The notes under the pieces: generated by a model
Databases searched by the model: none
Told to the model about the DNA's origin: nothing
Seen by the model: the letters and a program-made list of their open reading frames with translations, nothing else
Source of the DNA: Leptobrachium leishanense
Taxonomy: Eukaryota > Chordata > Amphibia > Anura > Megophryidae
Direction: 5' to 3'
Assembly: GCA_009667805.1 (NCBI GenBank)
Contig: CM019071.1
Location: forward strand, 48,557,593-48,621,592
Length of the DNA: 64,000 nucleotides
Position numbers and translations under genes: made by a program
Part shown: positions 22,651 through 34,639 of the stretch, piece by piece
Layout: each line of letters starts with the position of its first letter
Position numbering within the stretch: the stretch's first letter is position 1

Positions 22651-23427
22651 TGGTGGTGTTGAATTTTCTGTCGTCCCTGTTTGATTCGGGTTTGGCTTTC
22701 CGGACTATCAATGTGTATCGCTCGGCGATCTCGGCTGGTCATGTTGGTTTGGAGGGCGTCCTGGTGGGTCGCCATGCCCTGGTGTGTCGCTTACTCAAAG
22801 GTGTTAGTCTCTCCCGGCCTCCGGCCCCTCGATATTCCTCGACCTGGGACGTTTCTTTGGTTCTCGAGTTTTTGCGTGGCTGGCCGGCTAATGACGATCT
22901 GTCGTTGAAACAATTATCCGCCAAGTTGTTAGTCTTGTTATGTCTGATTTCCTGCAAGCGTGTGGGCGATGTTAGGGCCCTGGACTTCCAGGTCCGTTCC
23001 TTTACACCGGAAGGGATTCGGTTTGATGTTTCCAGACGTACGAAGACGGCTATTCGTTCAGTGTTCTACCCCGCTTTCGCTGGTGATCCTCAATTGTGCC
23101 CGGTGCGGTGTCTTCAGGCCTATGAAACTCACACGGTGTCCCTCCGTGATGCCCCGGTTTCTCCGTTGTTTGTGTCTTTCCGGGCTCCGCATGCCCCAGT
23201 GTGCTCCTCTACGTTGGCGAGGTGGGCCCGATGGCTTTTGGATTTGGCAGGCGTTGATGTGTCACGCTTTGGGGCGCACTCTGAGGGGGGCCGCGGCCTC
23301 CAAGGCGTTTGCTTCGGGTTGTAGACTTGAGGATTTGATGAAAGCGGCAAATTGGTCGCAGGAATCTACCTTTCGCCGTTTTTATTTTCGCCCGCTCACC
23401 CATATGTCTCAGGCTCTGGTGCGTTAA
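22530..23427 (+). pseudogene. DIRS copy 1 tyrosine recombinase, frameshift near 3' end
   Basis: The N-terminal core-binding part (QQAWAPGTRSAYKSAWDHWH, FDSGLAFRTINVYRSAISA) is followed by the catalytic domain with the first Arg in CKRVGDVRALDF. The frame is lost in a G run at about 23285 (GAGGGGGGCC), just at the HxxR box. The remainder, including a region with the nucleophilic Tyr, continues in another frame to a stop at 23425-23427. This is the only visible lesion in YR. It overlaps the RT frame at its 5' end. The lesion lies in a homopolymer, so a read error is possible. Confidence 0.85.
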
Positions 23428-23430
23428 ACC

Positions 23431-23532
23431 TGCAAATAGGAGCCTCCGAGTTCCTGTATTGAAATTACTAAATTTTCCTACCAAATGTGACGGAAAGTTT
23501 AGATTTTAATAAGGACTCGGAGGCGAGTATTT
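23431..23532 (+). repeat. DIRS copy 1 internal complementary region (ICR)
   Basis: The first 35 bases are the reverse complement of the element's left tip (16788-16822) and the next about 67 bases are the reverse complement of its right tip (24081-24148). In the DIRS replication model this joined complement templates the ends during circularisation. Its length is 102 bases, the same as in copy 2. Confidence 0.92.
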
Positions 23533-23904
23533 CCCACCACACCCTCCCGTTCTCATGTTGAATATATACTGCTAATAAATCATTGAACATCGAGTTTTTA
23601 CTTGTGGTTTGTTCCTTCTGCCATTGATGGGTGACGGGGGAGGGGGATCCATTGACGGGGTTTTAACCTTTCTGTCCACTTTTGGGATGTCCCCTTATGA
23701 TGGACCACTTCCAACCGGTGGGTGGGTGCTCGTTGTTGGGTTCCTGACGGGTTCCCTGTTCTAATGCCTGGCTCGTGTTTGTGTTCTCTTCACAGCCTCA
23801 TGAATGCTGCGAGACTTCACTTCCCAACTGGTTCGGTTCCTCGTTTGCCGCCATTGGCTCTTTGTTCGCCGCTGTTGGCCGTTTTGGTTTCTGAAGTTAG
23901 CTGC

Positions 23905-24148
23905 TAAAAGAAGAGGCTTAAGCTGCTCCTGCTCAGGATATATATAAACTTGGGGGTGGTACCAAGGACTGGGGTTGGGACCTCCCCGCTGGGGGGGGGA
24001 TGCCCCTATGTTTATTTTTTCTTGTGTTCATTGCATTCATCTTTTGCTGCTGTGGGTGCAATAAAAGAAGTTGGTGCAAATACTCGCCTCCGAGTCCTTA
24101 TTAAAATCTAAACTTTCCGTCACATTTGGTAGGAAAATTTAGTAATTT
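23905..24148 (-). repeat. DIRS copy 1 right inverted terminal repeat
   Basis: 23905-24080 is the reverse complement of the left ITR. 24081-24148 (ATACTCGCCTCCGAGTCC onwards) is complementary to the second part of the ICR. AATAAAAGAAG near 24060 could act as a polyadenylation signal for the element. Confidence 0.88.
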
Positions 24149-24875
24149 TCATATTCGCGACATAGAGCGATGTTGCGATTTTGCAAAGCACCACCAATGC
24201 AAATCGCAAAAAAAGGGTCATGTACCAGCGACATCACGCGGCAAGATGTGAACACTCCATTGGAGAAGCTACATAGCGCAACATCACGGCAAAACGGGCA
24301 AGAGAGATACATATTAAGTTTCTGAACAGATACAAGTTTGGAGTAGCAGGTGAGTTAGGGATCAGAGGAGACGCAAAAAACAGTCACTTGAAACAGACTG
24401 AAGTGGATCAGAGGTGCCATGGACTTAGCAGATGCCAAGACACAAAACGGAAGAATTATATAAGAGGCGAAACAGAGTCTGAATAAAGCTGAGACTATTC
24501 GGATGGAACCAGAATAAGGAAAATAATAGGCGAAACAGAACACACAAAACAATAAGTGTACAAAAGAAGAGGAGAAACCACCCTCTAAAAAGAATGATTG
24601 GATCAAGGGAGGAAAAATCAGACATCCTAGGAGGAATCAATCTTGGATATACTGGATTCTAACCTGAATATGAAACTTAACAGAAAAACCAAAACAAAAA
24701 AAAACACAAAAAAAAAAAAAAAAACACACAAATCATCCACAACCGAGGCATCGTTTGCATGACTTATTAGGATTAAACTTGCGTTGTTGCTTGGAAAAAA
24801 AAACAGGCACAGTATTACACCTCTAAAATAGTCTCACCCCCCCCCCCCTTTACAAAGGATCATGAACAGCACAAT
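24149..24875. other. Intergenic gap between DIRS copy 1 and PPP1R10 3' end
   Basis: A/T-rich noncoding DNA with A-runs at about 24700-24725 and a C-run at 24837-24848. GCGATTTT-type sequence next to the DIRS right end resembles the left flank (GCGATTTGAAAATCG), so the DIRS may have inserted into an older repeat. No exon of ABCF1, the human neighbour on this side, was recognised. Confidence 0.45.
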
Positions 24876-26051
24876 GCACCTTTTAACCAGGTTTATTAAC
24901 ATTTACAAAGTGTACAAAAGGAAAACAAAAAACTGGAGCCCCCTCAAGGGGCCCATAAAAAGAACAGATACTTAAAAAATATATATTCTTAGGACAGTTT
25001 TCACAGAAAACAATCTTCCTGGATAGGAATCCAACACATCCTAACCTGTAGCGGTGTAAACAGATATGAAAAGGTCCGAGATGCCACCTATTAATACTGG
25101 ACTTCAACACATTTTTTTCCTTTCAGAAGAACTTGCAAAAAAGCAAACAAAACAAACTCCTCAGAAAATATATGGTGGTGATTGGACACAAATAGTCGCT
25201 GATGACTCGAGTCTCTGCGGTGTATATATTCAGCCTGGTGTTATTTGTCAGAAAAGAAGACGCCAGAGGTAATTGTCAATCACAGCCATGTCCTTTATCA
25301 GCCTATGGAGGTCCTCCATTTTATAGATTGCATGATTTTCATCACAGTCCAGTCACCATCATTTACACAGATTGCAGCGTTCAGTGAATAAATGAAAAAA
25401 GGATTGCGAGTGCATAATGAGAGTCTAGGGGAGTACACAGGATTAGTGTTTTAAAAGAGGAATCCGACATACATGGCATAATGGCAGATCAACACTCAGT
25501 GGACATCATACAGGAGGCATGAGAGTGGTAACCAGAGAGCAGGGGAATAAAACCAGTGGATTGGGGGCTTATACACAAGTTAGTTGTGTAAAGAGGAAGA
25601 AAAAAAAAAGCCCACATGTGGGAAAAAAGGTAAGATTGGTGACTTGGGAAGATAATACTGCCAAAGAGGAAGAAACTCCGATGCTTCGTCACAGCTATAC
25701 CTCACACCGATAAGATTGTAAATTCACCAGACGTTCCCCCACGTTGACCCACATGTCCTTCACCAAAAAAGAAAAAAAGAAAAAAAGGTGCAACAGCTTC
25801 TGTGTATAAATACTTCTGTACATGTCATGGGGACATTGTCAACGGAATAAATAAGGATTCAAAGGTTGTTCCAGCTCCACACCTTCAGTTGGCCTATTGG
25901 TCAGGTCTTTTGCAAAGTCAAAAAGAAGTGTACATCTGCACCTTCCCCAAAACTGGCTGGGGTGAAGGAAACGGTCAGGGCCTCACAGAAGCCATATAAA
26001 AGCACAACAGATGGTCCTCATAGCGTTTGGTAGGCAGACAAGAGAGGTTTG
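24876..26051 (-). other. PPP1R10: PPP1R10 3' UTR with polyadenylation signal
   Basis: Directly after the stop codon (26054-26052, minus strand) the exon continues without an obvious splice site. A canonical AATAAA (minus strand) lies at 24897-24892, giving a UTR of about 1.17 kb with cleavage near 24.875-24.885 kb. The exact cleavage site is inferred. Confidence 0.6.
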
Positions 26052-29000
26052 TTAGAGGTGGGGTCCATTGATGCCAGGGTGGTAAAAGGCACATTTGTTT
26101 TCGTAGCGACAGTTGCCCTTCATCATGAAGTGGCGACACACAGGGCGATCGGACATGTCTGGAATGGACAGAAAGAGAAACGGTTGAATGGGCAATCTAA
26201 ATATTTTGTAGTCAGAAACAACTTTGTTTTACGTCATGATGTTTAACTTTGTTCAAATCACGAAATGTGCGGAAGAAAAAAACAAAACAACTACTAAAAG
26301 GAAAAGTCACAGCTCAAGACAGAAAAGGAAAGTGCCAGCCTAAACCCAGTAAAATGGTGAGCACTGCTAAATTTAAACTGTAAAGAACACATGTGCATAC
26401 CTCCATGGCCATGCCTATGGTCTCTGTGTCCCCGGTGGTCGCCTCTATGTTCTCCATGTCCCCTGTGATCCCCACCATGCCCCCTGTGTTCTCCTCCATG
26501 ACCTCGGTGCTCTGGGCCATGTCCCATTCCATGAGGTCCGTTTCTTCCACCACCAGGAGGTCCTCTGTCACCTCCATGACCACCTCTACCTCTGTAGCCT
26601 GGTTCACCCCCTCTCCCTCCTTGGTTTCTGTGAAATGGGGGTGGTGGGGGGCCTCTTTCTCCTCCTCCTCTCATCCCACCTCCTCCTCCATGGGGGCCTC
26701 CACCTCTTATGTTTTCGTTAGGAGGAGGTTCCCAGTAACCGTCCCTCTGTGGGGGTGGGGGTCCCATCATACGCGGACCGCCTGGAGGACCATGTGGCCC
26801 TGGACCTGTAGCAACAAAAAAGGGCAATACGTATCAACAAACAATTCATTTTCCTCAGCTACCTTTTCAAGAGCATTCTATTCCTTCTTTTCCTTAGCTG
26901 TATGCTAAATGGCTTTAGAAGTCTTTCTTTTTAGACAGTTTGACGTGCCAATTTCAGACTTCTACCTCTTAAAATCTCATCCATCCCAGGGGAATCACTG
27001 TGATGAATACGTTTCCCACCAACTCTAATCCACAATGCCAGTTTAACCATGTTGGCGGATTGCTGTGGTGACCAATGATCCCAATGTATGAATTTGTGTA
27101 AGAAAATCAACAAACATGAATATTATTAGCTATAGCATTTTTTTTTTTTAATTTGTTAAAAGTAGTCACAGTGAATTAGACAAAGAAAATCAAACTTATT
27201 TTCCACAGAACTTAAGTACCTGGGAAAGGTCCAGGAGGACCTGGTGGGGGGTAGTGCTGTGGTGGAGGCTGATGCGGAGGCGGCAACTGCTGTTGTGGAT
27301 TGTTTAGAACCGGAGGTGGAAATCCATTATTCACAGGCATAGGTGGCATCAATCCTGGAGGTGCTAAAATAAAGAGGACACAAGTTAAACTGTGACGGAC
27401 CGACCTGAGGACCAAGCACACACGCAACATAGAAAATTACAGCAGCATCAAAAGAACACACACAACTGTAAACATACAAGTGGGCATTAAGCCCCCTATA
27501 CATACCAGGTCCCGGAGGTGGCTGGTTTTGCAAAGTCCCCAGCAGTTGCTTGATTTTATCTGGGAAGTCTGGCTGGTTCATAAGGTCTTCTGGTTTAGCA
27601 TTACCCTGAGCTCCCTACGAAAGAGAAGAATTATGTCTAAAATCCCTTACAACTGTTACAATATGAAGGCAGTGTAAGGGGAAGAGGCTTAAAAAGGAAG
27701 GGGATTTGAACGAGCTGAGCAAATTCTAAGACCATAAAGTGTCTGACATTAAGGAAAAAGAAACGGAAGAATATACAATATATTACTGCCAGCTATAGGA
27801 CAACAATGTCAGGCTTCATTTCTCCTCACCATTATGGATGTCAAGATGTCCTGCATGGTGCCCGGCAAAGGAGCCGATTGTGCTTTTGTGTTTCCCATGC
27901 TGCCCATCAGGTTGGCAAGGACAGGTGGCAGTTTTGAACCGCTGCCCATGTCTGGTGACTGAGACGCCCCGCTCTGGTCCATGGGTTCAGCAAATGCACC
28001 ATCATCCATAGAGCAATCCTAAGAACAGGCGAGAAGTTCAGATTGAACGTAAACATTAAACGTTCAGTGCAACAACAATGGGGAAAAAAAAAAAACACAT
28101 TGTAAATCACAGATGCAATCAGCAAATATTCAGACCCCCTTCATATATTTCTCCCTTTACATTTTATATTGCAGCCTAATACTGACAAAAAAAAAAAAAA
28201 AAAAAAAAGTTTTAGATTTCTTTTCTTACCTCATCTAGCGGTATAAGCTTGGGCATTGACGGCTCGTAGGGTTCAGGATCTGGTTCATGGGGAGTGTCAG
28301 GAACACTTTGGTAAAGCGAAAAAAAAAAAAAATTGTTAGTACAAATCATTTATACAATGCAACACAAAAGAGGACACCTGGGGCTTACACGCTTGAAACA
28401 TACCTCTCCTTGGAAAGGAAGATTTCTTGCAGGATGCCCATCTCTCGGTCTGCTTGAGTGTGTTTCTCTGTGCTGTTGCTGCCCATTTGCACAAGGGCTC
28501 CAGGGAGGTATAGAGGCCGAGGTGGAAACCATGGGACGGTTTCCTCCATAGCGTCGTGACTGAGTCGTCGTGATGTTTGGAAAGCCTGTCGATCCTTCAG
28601 CATTTCTTGCTTGGCAGCTTCACCAAAGTCCTTGATCTTATTTACATTTACTTCAGGAAAGAGAAGGGAAAGGAGTGTGATTAGGCATGGATGTGACAAT
28701 ACAGGCGGCCACGAGCCTGCATTAATTTCTGCTCTACAATTGAAACGTTATTTAACAGAATGAGTGCATGAATACTGGTGGTGAAAGACTGCACACGAAA
28801 ACAAGAGTATTTAAGAAAAGGAGTATTGTACACGTGAGTAGGATTCAGAATTAGGACAGGGACGTCAGAAACGTCTCTCACCTCTTTCAGTCTCATCTAA
28901 CTCAAAGTAGAAGTACTCCCTAAGACGACTTTCTTCTTGCCAGCTGACAGTTTTCCTTTTCTTTCCTTTTTTGGTTAGTTGGGGAGCCTCAGTCTCCATG

Positions 29001-32000
29001 GCTTTCTCTTCCAAAGGTGCAGGAGGAGCGGGAGTGGGAACCGGAGCCGAAGCTGCAGCTGCAGCTGCAAAGAAGAAAGAATCAAAATGTAAGAAGCAGA
29101 AATTACATGCATGTAAAATATATATATTATTATTATTGTTTCCCTCCACAAAAGGATTGAATTAAAAGGAAAAAAATTACAAAGAAAAACCCAACAGATG
29201 CACGTGCAATAGCCATGCTACGGCTTAACTCACTTTCCATAGGTTCTGGAATCTCAACAGCAGGAACTGGGGTTACTGGCCTTTCCACTTCCATGGTTTC
29301 TGCTGGAGGTTCAGCCTCTGGAGAAGATGGTTTTGTGATGCTGTTTGTATCACCTGGGGTCTTGCTGTCAAACGGACTGGACTGAAGGAATAAAAGCAAA
29401 CGTAAGAGATTGCAAAACCTTTCTGTATTACATGTCACAAAATGCTTTGGAATGGTGGTACTGACCTTGTTGCTAGTGGGTGAAACTGCTTTCTTTTTCT
29501 TTTTAATCTTAAGACCAGTAATGGGGGCAGAATTCAGTGCGTCCAAAAATCCCAAACTCTCAATGGCTGCAGAGATAGAATACGATAAAGTTAGAAAAGC
29601 AAGGGGAGGAAAAAAAAAAAAAAAGGGATCTGTAGTGAGCTGAAGCCAATGAACAGCAACAGTGCGGGATGATAGAGGCAAAGTTACAAAGATGGCTTAA
29701 CAAAGTAGAGACCAGGACTGCAGAGTGACAGAAACTTTGACCAGCTTTGGGATCATTAGGAGAGGTATTTCTACTATTGTTTTGGGGAGAGGTGATTGAT
29801 CGCTTTATTAAAAAATAAAATAAAACCATTAAAAGGACGACAGAAATGCTACGTACGCTGCGCTGGGATGATCTTGACTTTGATTTCTTTGGTAGTATTT
29901 GGTGTGGTGTTTAGTGGTTTGTATTTCTTCTCGGCAGGTGCCGCTTCTGTCGCTGCTGGAGCGGTGCTGTAGAGAAAGTTATGGAACACGTTAACCCTTT
30001 TGTAAATCAAGTGAAAGCGACACCATACGTGTAAATATCATAAGCTTCTTACCAAAAAGTTATTAAAGTTCTTTAATGTACTGGACAAACGTTTATAAAC
30101 GCAATATAGATCAACAATAAAAGGCTTTTCTGAAGATCACAGCTCCATTACACAACTGGATAGAAAACAGTATTTCAAACCATAATAAACAACCTCAAAT
30201 ATTTTATAGTAGCGCATTGTATTTTTGTCTAAGAGCATGGTAGCAGTTACCTCACTATGCTTACCAGACTGGCATGTGAGCCCCAACCCCCTCCCGTGTG
30301 CTAGATCCATTATTCTTACCTCTGCCTCTTCATAGGAATAGGTTTCAAGTACTTGTCAGATATGGGTGGAACAATAACTGGTGGCTTCTTGGCTGGAGCA
30401 GGTGATGGTGCTTCAACTTCCAAACCTATAAAAGACAACAAAAATACATAAAAAAAAATAAGACTATAAGGTTGCAAAAGCTGGAAGGAAATAGAAGTTG
30501 ACAAGCTACAAAGTGGATTTAAAGAAGCTTGTTACGTCACCTGTGGATCTGAACTTGGCGTGGCTGGGAGCCGTAGTGCGTGGGGCTTTGGGCTTCTCCC
30601 GCTTCTTGTCACCAACATCCTCCACTTTGGACTCAGATTTGGCCTCGGGGTTCTTATCTGATGGAGGCGTTCGACCCTTGGGATCATCTTTTTTCTTTTT
30701 CTTGTCCTTTTCTGTAGGTGTTGAGGGGAAATGACTTAGTTTTATAAAAGAAGCTCATCACGTGCCACCCTATATAGAATGGAAAAGAGTCTATGTTGCT
30801 GGACTAGCACAGGTTATGGTGACACCTGTCGGTTAAACTTACCAGGAAGCAGTAAGTTACTCTGTGTCCTGATCACGGCCATCCAGTCACAGACTAAAAC
30901 TCCAGCCAACTTTCTGAGCTCTGAAAGAGAAAGACAAGAATGTTCAAGGAATCGTAAGAGGAATGAAATCTGCAGGTTTACGAGGACAGAGTATACTATA
31001 CAGAAAAGGGGGGGAGTGCGAGGCTTCGTAGAAATTGACAACGAGAAAGCCACATCGAACACACAAGAAGAATTTCAAATGGTTTTTACCTTCGTCATCG
31101 CTCGTCTTGCTGAGCTGCTTCACGAGCTTGGCCGTATTATTCTAAAAAGGACAGGAACAGGTTAGAAACACTGCATATGGCCACACGACACAAAAAGGCG
31201 CAGCACTTCAACAGCTTTAAAATAATCTGTATGCTCCTGAAAATAAAAGTGTTCACCTGTTTGAGGTGGTCCACGGTAAGTGGTAAATGCTGGAGAGTGA
31301 GTAGTATCTGATGCAGCAGTGGGCTATTGTTATTCGTTCGCGCGTATGTCAGCCAATTGTTCAGTAGCTTGTACCCCCCAACACGGATGAACCTGTTGAG
31401 ACAGAACAAAATTTGCATAACTAGGTTTTGAGGCAGGCGGCTTAGAAGTTTATCGGTTTTCTGACCATGAGCAACACAACGGTTCCACATTTCAAATCTG
31501 ACATTTACATAATGTGTATTTACAAGACTGCATTGTTATAACCATTATTTTTCATTAACATATATAATAAAAAAAAGCATTTAGGGATTACAAAGATCTA
31601 CATTTAAAAAGGACAATAAGTCCATGTGGACTTCGCAAAACTAGAGAGGTAAAGGAGATTAAAAGTATAACTATGTACAGAGGGAAAGTAAAGGGCATAA
31701 AATGTATGGAAAGGATGACAGCCACAACGGATAAAATCAGCAGAATTGGAAATACGTGGGGAATTGTAAAAACAGAACAGAAACACTGTGGAAGGAAAGG
31801 GTGATAAGCAGACAGTGATTGGGTAAATGCAAACTGATAACCAGTACAAACATTTTTTAACTCAGGACAAAATGATGGCACAACTCACTTGGAAAGAACC
31901 TCGGGGGAAATAGTCTGGAGGACGACATTCAGGTAAACACAGCGGCTCACCATCTTCCGTGTCTCTTTCATTAGGCTAAAGCATCGCAAAGGAAAAGCAG

Positions 32001-32401
32001 GGCATGAAGAATAGAGGTGCATCGAAGGAGGGTGTTGGAGAGATAAAAAGGAAAAACAAAGTGGTAAAAGTTACAATTGGGAACAACAAGAGAATAATTT
32101 TGACACAAGGACAATCAGAAGCACATGAAAATCTATAGCATGCTATCAATCACTATTAATCAGATTAAAATACCCATCAGCCAAAATGGTTTTAAAACCA
32201 AGGTAACAGAAAACCTGGACTACAATAATTCCCAGGCCCTGGAAAGAAGCATCTATAAATCACTCTGTGTTCCATAAAGACCAGTGGAACCTACCTGAAA
32301 ATCTTTGCCATTCCATCGATGGCCTTCACTTCACCGTTTTGTCCCAAAAAACAATCCAACCCCTTCAGGAGCTCATGGGGGTCTACAGGCCCTGAGCCCA
32401 T
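26052..32401 (-). CDS. PPP1R10: PNUTS, protein phosphatase 1 regulatory subunit 10 (complete CDS, 18 exons)
   Basis: PNUTS is the nuclear PP1 scaffold that, with WDR82 and TOX4, targets PP1 to chromatin and RNA polymerase II. Coding exons (minus strand, 5' to 3'): 32401-32295, 31975-31889, 31392-31257, 31141-31090, 30920-30843, 30711-30541, 30425-30320, 29966-29857, 29566-29466, 29381-29234, 29064-28882, 28650-28404, 28305-28230, 28018-27830, 27614-27506, 27363-27220, 26805-26401, 26158-26052. All junctions are GT/AG and phases agree; the sum is 2556 nt (851 aa; human about 940). Start [27 protein letters not shown]-terminal-like domain spans residues about 37-155 ([20 protein letters not shown]). 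The PP1-docking TVSW is at 404-407, then [34 protein letters not shown] precedes a Pro-rich region and an RGG/GH-rich stretch. A C-terminal CCCH finger (C-x8-C-x5-C-x3-H) is at about 824-843. Confidence 0.97.
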
Positions 32402-34129
32402 GATGGATACAGTCCTGGAAGAGGTGAAAGCAGAAACGTTAGAAGCTGGAATCGACCATACAAGTAGTTTGCACACAAACACTTGCTAGTCTCAAATCTT
32501 TTGGGACTGAGAGCCAATAACTTTGCCCAGTTTTAATAACTTCTAGTGGGGCAAGGTATGTGTATCTGAATGAAAGACCAGTGTAAAGGTCTGGTTTAAT
32601 CTCTAGGGAATAAACCATCGCTGATTTACTGTGACAGTGTCAAATGTGAGGACATTCCACACACCTTGTCAACTTGAGAACGGTTTGGACACTGCAATTC
32701 AGAGAATTTATGCTTCTAAGGCAATGCAAGAGTAAAAAGACATTACATAGAGGGAGTTACTTAATAACTGCCAGTGTGCACCCAAGTTGCAAACACCTGC
32801 GAAAACCTCCAGTGTTGCAACAGCGACAAATACCAGTTTCACAAAAGTGAAATCCTAAATGTGGCACAAGAAGCTTCTACTTCAGCTGTTACAACATTTG
32901 GGAAACAGCAGTGTTTGTTGCAGGTGTTTGGAACTTCAAAACACAGGCAGCTCTTCAATAATCACCTAAGCAGTTGGATAAGCCCAAAACAAAGGGCTGA
33001 TCCTTTATTCAAGAAGGATAATGTGTGACCAGGGTCTGTCAGTGATTGTTAATCTCGGCACTGAAGTGGTTTACAATCAAAATGCTCTGTAATGGTCAGC
33101 GTGAGCAACATGTGACACGTTGTGGACAAACAGGTGTGCCATGATTAGCCATCAGTTACCTACCTGACCATTGCAAACTGGGCCTTTACAAAGCCAAGGC
33201 AAAGCAGAACGGACATATTTAGTCAGCTGGCCTCCAAAGAGCTGCAAATTGGCACCCTTTATTGGCATAGGGTCTTCAAGGACAAATGCAACTTTGTTTA
33301 TCACTTGAAGTAACCCCGGCGAGATAACAAGCAGTGGACGTGGAATTGATTTGCCAAGTAAAAAAATAAATAAAACAACTTTCCATTTGTTTAGAGTATC
33401 GAATGCAAATTATTGCGGATGAAATAAAGTATATAAAACTGCCAACACAATGATGATCATAAGTGGTCCAGGTCTAACACTAGGTAGGAGGTAAAGCTGC
33501 AGAGAACCTTTAACAGATATTGAGGTTTTATTCTAGAACAAGTCAGGAGTGGATGAAAACAAAAACTGAGTAGGTGGAAAAAGCACATCAGTTGATTCAG
33601 CTCTGCACTAAGGAGAGCGAAGCAGACAGAGGAAGCTTTATCTGCCTCAGCCGGCATTCAAAGCTCAGCTTGGACGGTCGCCTGCCTAGAGGGTTGGCAG
33701 AGGGAGACAGCGAGACACAGCTGAAGAGTCCCCTCCCCTGGAGCCAATGATGCAGACTGCAGTCAGACAGGTTACGTTCTCGTGCTGTGAGGAGCCCTCA
33801 GAGACTGACACAGGCGAGGAGCCCTGACACTGACGCAGATGATGAAACAGATGACACAGGCTTCAGGACACAAGCTCGGAACGTGTCATCTCTTAAACAA
33901 GGTTACAGCAATAAACATTTTAATAAATGGTTACAACATCCTCTCACAGACACACAAACAACAAAACTCCCAGGAGGCTACCCAGGCATGTGCAGGCTCA
34001 TTCATATAATCCCCTTGTGGCTATAAATAGGTTCTATTAGGCCTTAAATAGTAAGGATTAAGGAGGACATGGAGCGTTCATACAGACACACAGTCAGTAC
34101 CAATGCCAACAAGACTCCTTTAAGACTAT

Positions 34130-34310
34130 CAGGGTTATTCAGAGAGCGTGAAAAGCAGGAGAATGACTGGAGAATGAAAAATTCTAGGTCAAAATAGCCG
34201 ATTTGGAAAGTGAGATGAAAGGGAGAATGTTTCTGGTTTGGCTATTTTGACCTAGAATTTTTCATTCTCCAGGTTATTCTCCTGCTTTTCACGCTCTATG
34301 AATAACCCTG
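34130..34310. mobile_element. 181-bp foldback MITE
   Basis: Long near-perfect inverted arms begin CAGGGTTATTCA and end TGAATAACCCTG, with about 70 bp of pairing on each side. A TAT trinucleotide flanks both ends (34127-34129 and 34311-34313) as a possible target duplication. Noncoding, in PPP1R10 intron 1. Confidence 0.82.
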
Positions 34311-34639
34311 TATGAGTAAGATGGGCAAGACATGCAGGGTCATCCGATTTGGCCCTGTAAGCGTTAAACGAAATAAAAAATAGCAAGCTGATTGATTAAA
34401 CAAATATGTGTTTAATCAATGGCTGGTGTATATACCCTCAGTGCCTGGCCTTTCAAAATAAACATTTGAATTTAATTAGATCCCATTTGCTTAATACTGG
34501 ATGAAAAAGAAAAAAAATAGGGCATCAATGTATGCATGTGTATTTGTATCTAGATACACATTAACAAATATAATGTTATGGCCAAGCCGGGCCCAATGTG
34601 CACCTTTTTTTTTTTTTTAAACAGAAGTAGGCCTATGCT

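Larger units (their letters stand above)
16788..24148 (+). mobile_element. Complete DIRS-type tyrosine-recombinase retrotransposon (copy 1)
   Basis: The element has the full DIRS architecture: inverted terminal repeats, gag, overlapping RT-RNase H and tyrosine recombinase frames, and an internal complementary region (ICR) just after YR. The two termini are reproduced as complements, joined together, in the ICR at 23431-23532, which defines the ends to within 1-2 bases at about 16788 and 24148. No target duplication is seen, as expected for YR integration through a circular intermediate. A 1.64-kb hAT-like element at 17006-18647 interrupts the 5' part. The internal inverted repeats (16818-16995 and 23905-24080) look almost identical, with the visible difference a C/G-run length, so insertion is recent. 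Confidence 0.93.

Noticed and set aside
19773..23324. A single 1183-residue protein
   Set aside because: The middle two-thirds lacks conserved motifs in this frame and overlaps the true RT frame; treated as gag and YR joined by an open overlap and discussed as a finding.
26393..26908. 171-codon Ser/Thr/Met-rich plus-strand frame
   Set aside because: It is antisense to the Gly/His/Arg-rich PPP1R10 exon 26401-26805, whose codon composition leaves the opposite strand open.
33457..34026. Short frames of 66-79 codons in PPP1R10 intron 1
   Set aside because: No homology, no splice signals in phase, and flanked by repeats.
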